29,780 nucleotides of DNA from JBAXZR01 sp041670165 (GTDB lineage: Bacteria; Bacillota; Clostridia; Christensenellales; UBA1242): the NCBI GenBank assembly GCA_041670165.1, contig JBAXZR010000015.1:1-29780 (forward strand), read 5' to 3'. Within the stretch, counting starts at the first letter, position 1, and every line of letters starts with the position of its first letter. The notes beneath the pieces were generated by a model. That model was not told the origin of the DNA and searched no databases. It was given only the letters and a program-made list of their open reading frames with translations. Of this stretch, positions 24,830 through 29,780 are shown piece after piece. The translations under genes were made by a program, and so were the position numbers.

Positions 24830-26830
24830 ATGGGAAAGAAAATAAAGAATTTTATTGTCCTGACTATTGTATTTTATATTATTAGCGTTATTTGTGGAGT
24901 CTTTTTTGGAGAAGCAGAATTTGAACTTACTCCAGAATTTGTTATAGATACATTAACAAGCACAACAACTTTATTAATTTTTGGAGCAATCATGTTTTTG
25001 TGGATGCTTGTTTCTCTTTCTAAAGCAGGAAACGGAAGCAAAGGCTTTTCTGGCGGTGGCGGAGAAGGAAACACAAGAACAGGCGACCATTTCAATCAAT
25101 ATTATGATGCTCGTTGGATTAGAGAAGATGAACTTTTGTCAGAAAAAAAATTTATGCCAACAACTTTTTCAAAGCTTGGCGAAGTTAAAAAGGAAGGAAT
25201 TGTTATTCGTTCAATTCTTCAAGGCAGTCAACTTCTCGTCAATATGTATAGTCCAATTCACACACTTATCATAGGAACAACTGGTTCTGGTAAAACTGTT
25301 ATGTATGTTGAGCCTTCAATTCGAATTCTTTCTAGAACAGCCGCAAAACCTTGTCTTGTCATCACTGACCCAAAAGGTGAACTATATCAAAACCACAGTC
25401 TTCAACTTCAAGAAAACGGCTACCGTTTAATGACTCTTGATTTAAGAAATCCATATGCCTCAACAAGATGGAATCCAATGGACAATTCATTTATGCTTTG
25501 GCAAAAAGCTTTGAATCTTGAAAAACAAATCAATGTTCATCATGGAGATAATCCAGCTGACACAAAACTTAAGATTATTTCAACAGAATACAACAATGAA
25601 TGGTATGAATTCAATGGAATTGCTTATCCAAATCGTGAAATGTTAGAAGCTGATATAGGTGCAAAAAGACAAGAACTAAAAGACATGGCAGAACTTGAAC
25701 TCAGAGAAATATCTTCAACCATTGTTCCTATTGAAAGCAAACAAGATTCTTCATGGGAGCGTGGTGCTCAAGACATGCTCTTTGGTGTTATGCTAGCAAT
25801 GCTAGAAGATTCAGCCGACCCAAAACTCGGCATGACTCGTGAACGATTCAATTTCTACAATATGGCAAAAATTGCCAACTACAAAGACCCTGACCCAGAA
25901 AATCCATTTGAAACTCTTAGAGAATATTGTGGAAATAGACCAAAAACCAGCAAGGTTTTGTCGCTTGTTTCAACTGTTATTAACAACGCACCAAACACAA
26001 CTCGTTCATACATGGGAATTTTGTTGTCAAGACTTGCAATTTTTCAAGATGGTGGAATATGTTATGCAACTTCTTACAGTGATTTGTCTTTTGATGATTT
26101 CACTGAACAACCAACCTGTTTGTTTATTAAAGTACCTGATGAAAAAGAAAGTAGACATGGAATTGCAACAATGTGTATTTCACAACTATATAAAAAACTT
26201 ATTGAAACAGCTTCATCAAGAGAAGGGCTAAGACTAAAACGCAATGTTCACTTTTTGCTTGATGAATTTGCCAACCTTCCAAAAATTGAAAAAATGGACA
26301 GTTTAATCACCGTTGGAAGAAGCCGTGGAATCTTTTTTAGCCTTGTTGTTCAATCATATTCTCAACTAGACAACAAATATGGAAAAGAAGTTTCAGAAAC
26401 AATTCGTGGCAACTGCAACATTCAAATTTTCATTGGAACTGAAGATCAAAAAACTCGTGAAGACTTTTCAAAAATGTGCGGAGATGTTTCAATTGAAACT
26501 TCAAGCACTTCAGTTACGACCAATGACAAATCCGACGCAGGTAGATCAAAAAACACAAACAAGCAAATTGTTACAAGACCACTTATCTACCCATACGAAC
26601 TCGGACAACTTAAACAGTTTTCTTGTATTGTTAAAATTTTTCAATGCAATCCAATAAGAACAGACATCACACCATGGTTTAGAGTTCCACAGTTTGACCA
26701 AAGAAAAGCAAAACCAGAATATGTTCCTTCAAAATCACTTGATGAAGAAAGAATTTTCTACGATATAAAGGAACGCAACAGAAAAATTGTTAAAAAATCT
26801 GATTCTGGACTTGGAGATTTTGATTTTTAA
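24830..26830 (+). CDS. VirD4/TraG-type coupling ATPase
   Basis: This type IV coupling protein delivers DNA or protein substrates to a T4SS channel. It has 666 residues. Two N-terminal membrane helices (about 8-27 and 45-64) and a Gly-rich linker precede the ATPase. Walker A is GTTGSGKT (149-156), with TDPKGELY soon after, Walker B is FLLDEFANLP (Asp478, Glu479), and VVQSYSQLDNKYG follows. An inserted, mostly helical region (about 225-300) matches the all-alpha domain. The ribosome site GAGGTG precedes ATG 24830. It diverges from the VirB2- and VirB6-like genes. No relaxase, VirB4 or integrase lies in the window, so its substrate is unknown. Confidence 0.93.
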   Translation: MGKKIKNFIVLTIVFYIISVICGVFFGEAEFELTPEFVIDTLTSTTTLLIFGAIMFLWMLVSLSKAGNGSKGFSGGGGEGNTRTGDHFNQYYDARWIREDELLSEKKFMPTTFSKLGEVKKEGIVIRSILQGSQLLVNMYSPIHTLIIGTTGSGKTVMYVEPSIRILSRTAAKPCLVITDPKGELYQNHSLQLQENGYRLMTLDLRNPYASTRWNPMDNSFMLWQKALNLEKQINVHHGDNPADTKLKIISTEYNNEWYEFNGIAYPNREMLEADIGAKRQELKDMAELELREISSTIVPIESKQDSSWERGAQDMLFGVMLAMLEDSADPKLGMTRERFNFYNMAKIANYKDPDPENPFETLREYCGNRPKTSKVLSLVSTVINNAPNTTRSYMGILLSRLAIFQDGGICYATSYSDLSFDDFTEQPTCLFIKVPDEKESRHGIATMCISQLYKKLIETASSREGLRLKRNVHFLLDEFANLPKIEKMDSLITVGRSRGIFFSLVVQSYSQLDNKYGKEVSETIRGNCNIQIFIGTEDQKTREDFSKMCGDVSIETSSTSVTTNDKSDAGRSKNTNKQIVTRPLIYPYELGQLKQFSCIVKIFQCNPIRTDITPWFRVPQFDQRKAKPEYVPSKSLDEERIFYDIKERNRKIVKKSDSGLGDFDF

Positions 26831-26835
26831 ATACT

Positions 26836-26928
26836 GATGTGACACCATATTGGGGTGACACCAAAAAAAAATAGCAGGTACGCAAAATAAATTTTGCTAA
26901 CTTGCTATTTTTTGGTGCTACCCCAGTA
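26836..26928 (-). repeat. Dispersed palindromic element, copy C
   Basis: This is the most symmetric copy. TTGGGGTGACACCA, an A run, ATAGCAGGTACGCAAAAT and the opposite arm ATTTTGCTAACTTGCTATT, a T run and GGTGCTACCCCAGTA form arms of about 35 bases with almost no loop. An extra GTGACACCA unit lies at 26839-26847. It fills the gap between the convergent stops of virD4 (26830) and the helicase (26931), so its RNA hairpin may end both transcripts. Confidence 0.8.
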
Positions 26929-26930
26929 AT

Positions 26931-29099
26931 TTATTGTCCAGCTCTTGGAGTTCTTGGTCTGGAATATGGTTTTCTCTCATTTTGTGAAAAAGATTTTTTA
27001 TTAAAACTAGATTTTTCATCTCTATGACCAAAAGTTTTTTTTGAATCACCAAATCTTGATGAACCTTCTTTGCGTTCAAAGCCTTCGCTTCTTGGAGTTC
27101 TTGGTGCAAAAGGTTTTCTGTCTCTATTTCCAAAACTTGAACTTTTAAAACTCTTTCTTTCTCCAAATTTTCTTTTGCTTCCGCTTTCAGATTTTGTTCC
27201 TTCGCTTCCGTTCAAATTTGGTTTAAAACCATTTTCACTATGTTCAAAGCTTTCACTTCTTGGTTTTCTTGGAGCATAAGGCTTTCTGTCTCTGCTACCA
27301 AATCCAGTACTTTCATCTCTATGACCATATGTTCTTTTTGAATCACCAAAACTTGATGAATAATTCTTTTTAGCATAAGTCTTTTTTGCTTCAAAGCTTT
27401 CTGTTCTTGGAGCAAAATTTCTTTTGCTTTCAGATTTTGTTTCTTCGCTTCCACTTAAACTTGATTTATCAAAGCTTTCATCTTTGTGTTCAAAGTTTTC
27501 GTTTCTTGGTTTTCTTGGTGCAAATGGTTTTCTGTCTATATTTCCAAAACTTGAGCCTTTAAAACTGCTTCTTGCTCCAAATTCTCTTTTGCTTCCGCTT
27601 TCAAATTTTCTGCTAGAATTGTTTCCAGAACTTCTCTTTGATTTCATATCACTTTTTTCAACATTAATTTTTCTGTTATTAACTTCTTTTCCAGCAAGTG
27701 TCAAAATTTTCCCTTCACTGCCTTTTTTTGTTTCAACAAAACTAAATGTGTCCAAAAGTTTAATTTCAACAATTTCATCGTTAGTTAATTTGCATACATT
27801 TAAAAGCATTTCTTCAAAGCTTTTTTCTGTTAAATTATCTCTTTTTCCAACATTAATGAAAAATCTTGAAGCATTATCGTTTTTTAAACAACCTTTAGCA
27901 ATGAATTCTGAGTGAAGTCCAAGACTGCTTTTAAGTTCAAGTCTATTGTCCACTGAGCTTTCTTTAAGGTATTCACCTTTGCTCAAAATTGAAATTTTTG
28001 CATTTGTTTCTTTTTCAAAAGTTCCAATAGCTGGCATTTGTCTTGAAGAAACCAAACTGATTGCCACGCCAGTTTTGTTTGCTCTTCCAGTTCTTCCGAT
28101 GCGGTGAACATAATATTCAAGATCTTTAGGCAAATCAAAATTGAAGATTGCTTGAATGTCTTTAACATCAATTCCTCTTGCAGCAACATCTGTTGCAACC
28201 AAAAGTTGAAGTTTACCAGTGCGGTAATCTTTCATGATATTATCTCTTTCTCTTTGTCTTAAATCACCATGTAAAGCACAAGCATTAACTCCATTTTTAA
28301 TAAGAATTTTTGCAAGTTCATCAGTTCTCTTTTTTGTGTTGCAAAAAGCAAGTGCAAGAGTGATATTGTTTTTTGCCATATATTCTTTCAAAAAAGAAAC
28401 TTTTTCACTCTCAGAAAGTTCAACAAAAATTTGATCAATTTTGGGCAAACTAATTTTTTCTGAAGGCACTTCAACGCTAACAGGATTTTTTTGATAACTT
28501 TTTGAAATTTCAACAATTTCTTTTGGCATTGTTGCTGAAAAAAGTGCTGTTTGTCTTTCTGAATTTGCATTTTTCAAAATTGTGTCAATGTCTTCTCTGA
28601 AACCCATGTTAAGCATTTCATCAGCTTCATCTAAAACAAGCATTTTCAAATCTTCAATTCTCAATGTTTTTCTGTCAAGATGATCAATAACTCTTCCCGG
28701 AGTTCCAACAACAATTTGTGGCTTCTTTTTGAGAGCAACAAGTTGGCGAGCAAAACTTTGTCCACCATAAATTGGAACAACCTTGACGCTTTCAGTGTAG
28801 AAAGTAAGTTTGTGAATTTCTTCAGTTGTTTGCATTGCAAGTTCTCTTGTTGGGCAAAGAATAAGAACTTGAACATTTGTGTTTGATTTGTCAATTTTTT
28901 CAACAAGTGGAATGCCAAAAGCACATGTTTTTCCAGTGCCTGTTGGTGCTTTTGCAAGCACATCTTCTCCGTTAAGTAAATGTGGTATAACAAGAGCTTG
29001 AATTGGTGTTGGTGAAACAAAACCCATTTTTTCAATGGCTCTTTTAATTGAGCTTTGTACGGTTAGTTCCTCAAATGATTTTAAAATTTCGGTATTCAA
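26931..29099 (-). CDS. DEAD-box ATP-dependent RNA helicase
   Basis: This enzyme unwinds structured RNA and probably aids ribosome assembly, cold growth or mRNA decay (CshA/DeaD/DbpA-like). It has 722 residues. Motifs: Q (FEEL to PTPIQ), I APTGTGKT (51-58), Ia PTRELAMQ, Ib TPGR, II DEAD (157-160), III SAT, V VATDVAARGIDV and VI HRIGRTGR. Residues about 411-480 resemble the DbpA-type RNA-binding domain. Residues 485-722 are a low-complexity, Arg/Lys/Ser/Gly-rich tail of repeated modules. The start is TTG at 29099 with AAGGAG six bases upstream; an ATG at 29168 keeps the frame open but lacks a ribosome site. The stop touches repeat copy C. Confidence 0.95.
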   Translation of the reverse strand: MNTEILKSFEELTVQSSIKRAIEKMGFVSPTPIQALVIPHLLNGEDVLAKAPTGTGKTCAFGIPLVEKIDKSNTNVQVLILCPTRELAMQTTEEIHKLTFYTESVKVVPIYGGQSFARQLVALKKKPQIVVGTPGRVIDHLDRKTLRIEDLKMLVLDEADEMLNMGFREDIDTILKNANSERQTALFSATMPKEIVEISKSYQKNPVSVEVPSEKISLPKIDQIFVELSESEKVSFLKEYMAKNNITLALAFCNTKKRTDELAKILIKNGVNACALHGDLRQRERDNIMKDYRTGKLQLLVATDVAARGIDVKDIQAIFNFDLPKDLEYYVHRIGRTGRANKTGVAISLVSSRQMPAIGTFEKETNAKISILSKGEYLKESSVDNRLELKSSLGLHSEFIAKGCLKNDNASRFFINVGKRDNLTEKSFEEMLLNVCKLTNDEIVEIKLLDTFSFVETKKGSEGKILTLAGKEVNNRKINVEKSDMKSKRSSGNNSSRKFESGSKREFGARSSFKGSSFGNIDRKPFAPRKPRNENFEHKDESFDKSSLSGSEETKSESKRNFAPRTESFEAKKTYAKKNYSSSFGDSKRTYGHRDESTGFGSRDRKPYAPRKPRSESFEHSENGFKPNLNGSEGTKSESGSKRKFGERKSFKSSSFGNRDRKPFAPRTPRSEGFERKEGSSRFGDSKKTFGHRDEKSSFNKKSFSQNERKPYSRPRTPRAGQ

Positions 29100-29247
29100 T
29101 TTTTTCTCCTTTAAATATAATTGTTTCTGGCTGCTAAAAAAAATAGTCAAAACATTTTTCCCAAACAAACATAAGACTATTCACCTTAGTCATAAAGCTT
29201 ATTAATTCATACCAAAAACTTTCGTACAATTCAAAAAATAGTTTTTT

Positions 29248-29277
29248 TATAAATTCAAATAAGTTACTGCATGTCAA
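29248..29277 (-). promoter_or_regulatory. Putative promoter of the helicase gene
   Basis: On the minus strand a perfect TTGACA (29277-29272), an 18-base spacer and TTTATA (29253-29248) lie directly after the small RNA terminator. The predicted leader of about 140 bases is long, as in cold-inducible helicase mRNAs. Confidence 0.45.
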
Positions 29278-29282
29278 AAAAC

Positions 29283-29368
29283 AAAAAAAAATGGCAAAAG
29301 ATCATCTAAACGATCTCTCACCATTTTTATAATTGGTTCAATTTTGCATTTAGGCAACCTATGTTGCT
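29283..29368 (-). ncRNA. Putative small non-coding RNA, about 86 nt
   Basis: The transcript is predicted from a promoter (29375-29403) to an intrinsic terminator, with no ribosome site or credible reading frame. Its RNA would begin with the hairpin GCAAC-AUAG-GUUGC (29367-29354), then a small AAUUG/CAAUU hairpin, then a continuous 13-bp terminator stem (29324-29312 with 29303-29291, eight-base loop) followed by eight U. The terminator stem has three wobble pairs that pair only in minus-strand RNA, which supports that strand. It resembles no RNA family I know. It could act in trans, or be a leader attenuator of the downstream helicase, but the helicase seems to have its own promoter. Confidence 0.5.
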
Positions 29369-29374
29369 TTGAAT

Positions 29375-29403
29375 ATAGTATCACAAATTAATACAAGTTG
29401 CAA
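29375..29403 (-). promoter_or_regulatory. Promoter of the putative small RNA
   Basis: On the minus strand TTGCAA (29403-29398), a 17-base spacer and TACTAT (29380-29375). The expected start near 29368 falls at the base of the first hairpin of the RNA. Confidence 0.55.
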
Positions 29404-29410
29404 CAACAAA

Positions 29411-29492
29411 TATTGAGGTGAAACCAAAAACTAATGCGGACACGCAAAGCCTTGTTTTGCTAACTCGCTATTTTTTTGGTGTCACCCCAATA
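29411..29492 (+). repeat. Dispersed palindromic element, copy D
   Basis: TATTGAGGTGAAACC, an A run and a degenerate GCGGACACGCAAAGC arm face TTTTGCTAACTCGCTA, a T run and GGTGTCACCCCAATA. The left arm is the more decayed. The right end lies five bases from the stop of the gene remnant at 29498. Confidence 0.75.
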
Positions 29493-29497
29493 TTCTA

Positions 29498-29593
29498 TTA
29501 ATCAATTTCTCTTCGACTTTCAATTGCTTTTGTGAGAGTGAGTTCATCAGCAAATTCAATGTCAAAACCTAAATTAAAAATATAATATTGAGT
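29498..29593 (-). pseudogene. 3' remnant of an unrecognised gene
   Basis: On the minus strand 31 sense codons end in TAA at 29498-29500. An in-frame TGA (29596-29594) closes the frame upstream and there is no start codon or ribosome site. The product ends FADELTLTKAIESRREID, a protein-like acidic and basic helix. A terminator lies directly upstream (29597-29632), and the stop lies five bases from repeat copy D, the same spacing seen at real gene ends in this window. The likely reading is the tail of a gene whose body was deleted. The protein family is not recognised, and chance coding is possible in so short a stretch. Confidence 0.35.
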
Positions 29594-29596
29594 TCA

Positions 29597-29632
29597 AAAA
29601 AACAGGCTGAATTTAGTTCAGCCGTTATTTTT
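29597..29632. terminator. Bidirectional terminator
   Basis: GGCTGAA (29605-29611) pairs with TTCAGCC (29617-29623) across a TTTAG loop, with an A run on the left and a T-rich run on the right. It would end a minus-strand gene lying beyond the right edge or a plus-strand transcript from the left. Confidence 0.75.
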
Positions 29633-29640
29633 TTGGACGA

Positions 29641-29746
29641 ACCCTTCTGCAGGAAAGGGAGCTGGGAGGGAAACCAAAAAAATAGCAAGTTAGCAAAATT
29701 TTAAATTTTGCGTATCTGCTTAATTTTTTTGGTGTCACCCCAATAA
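29641..29746 (+). repeat. Dispersed palindromic element, copy E
   Basis: ACCCTTCTGCAGGAAAGGG and GAGCTGGGAGGGAAACC are followed by an A run and TAGCAAGTTAGCAAAAT, then the facing ATTTTGCGTATCTGCTTA, a T run and GGTGTCACCCCAATA. The first 30 bases resemble the start of the window (copy A), defining a longer form of the element. The last 34 bases of the window after it show nothing recognisable. Confidence 0.75.
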
Positions 29747-29780
29747 TTATGATAACACCCAGTTTTTTGCTGTTGCAATC

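Noticed and set aside
1..29780. tRNA, rRNA, tmRNA or known riboswitch
   Set aside because: No cloverleaf with a TTCGANNC-type arm, no rRNA core sequence and no riboswitch core was recognised by eye. A covariance-model scan could overturn this.

Overview
The window looks like chromosome of a low-GC, strictly anaerobic, fermentative Firmicute (Bacillota, probably an uncultured clostridial or related gut lineage). Reasons: AT-rich DNA, strong GGAG-type ribosome sites, TTGACA/TATAAT promoters, a pyruvate:ferredoxin oxidoreductase, a trimeric [FeFe]-hydrogenase, a CwlD-like amidase, and the standard code with a classic prfB frameshift. The lineage is inferred from these traits, not from any database comparison.

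Layout. 138-6225 (minus): uvrC, then nifJ-truA, nifJ having its own promoter. 6417-9635 (minus): a DUF2207 membrane protein downstream of lemA, and gmk. 9836-11527 (plus): a two-gene peptide-modification (RiPP) locus made of a perfect-consensus -35 promoter, a 41-residue Cys-rich precursor too short for routine gene calling, an intrinsic terminator, and a radical SAM/SPASM maturase. 11689-12372 (plus): a cell-wall amidase. 12523-13621 and 13699-14894: divergent tsaD and prfB. 15191-19008 (plus): hydC-hydB-hydA, with a possible Rex site upstream. 19291-24503 (minus): two tandem VirB6/TrbL-like membrane proteins and a VirB2-like pilin, divergent from a VirD4/TraG coupling ATPase at 24830-26830 (plus). 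No relaxase, VirB4 or integrase is present in the window. 26931-29099 (minus): a DEAD-box RNA helicase with a repetitive basic tail and a TTG start. 29283-29368 (minus): a probable small non-coding RNA with its own promoter and terminator. 29498-29593 (minus): a start-less gene remnant.

How it works together. NifJ makes acetyl-CoA and reduced ferredoxin from pyruvate. HydABC can reoxidise that ferredoxin together with NADH to release H2, so the two loci form a fermentative redox module. TruA, TsaD, RF2, Gmk, UvrC and the helicase are housekeeping genes for RNA, translation, nucleotides and repair.

A family of roughly 75-140 bp palindromic elements (five copies: 1-148, 6274-6410, 26836-26928, 29411-29492, 29641-29746) sits at gene 3' ends. 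In each copy with a visible neighbour it lies within a few bases of a stop codon, and in one it supplies the stop. The most novel-looking items are the RiPP locus, this repeat family, the orphan small RNA and the minimal T4SS-like cluster.
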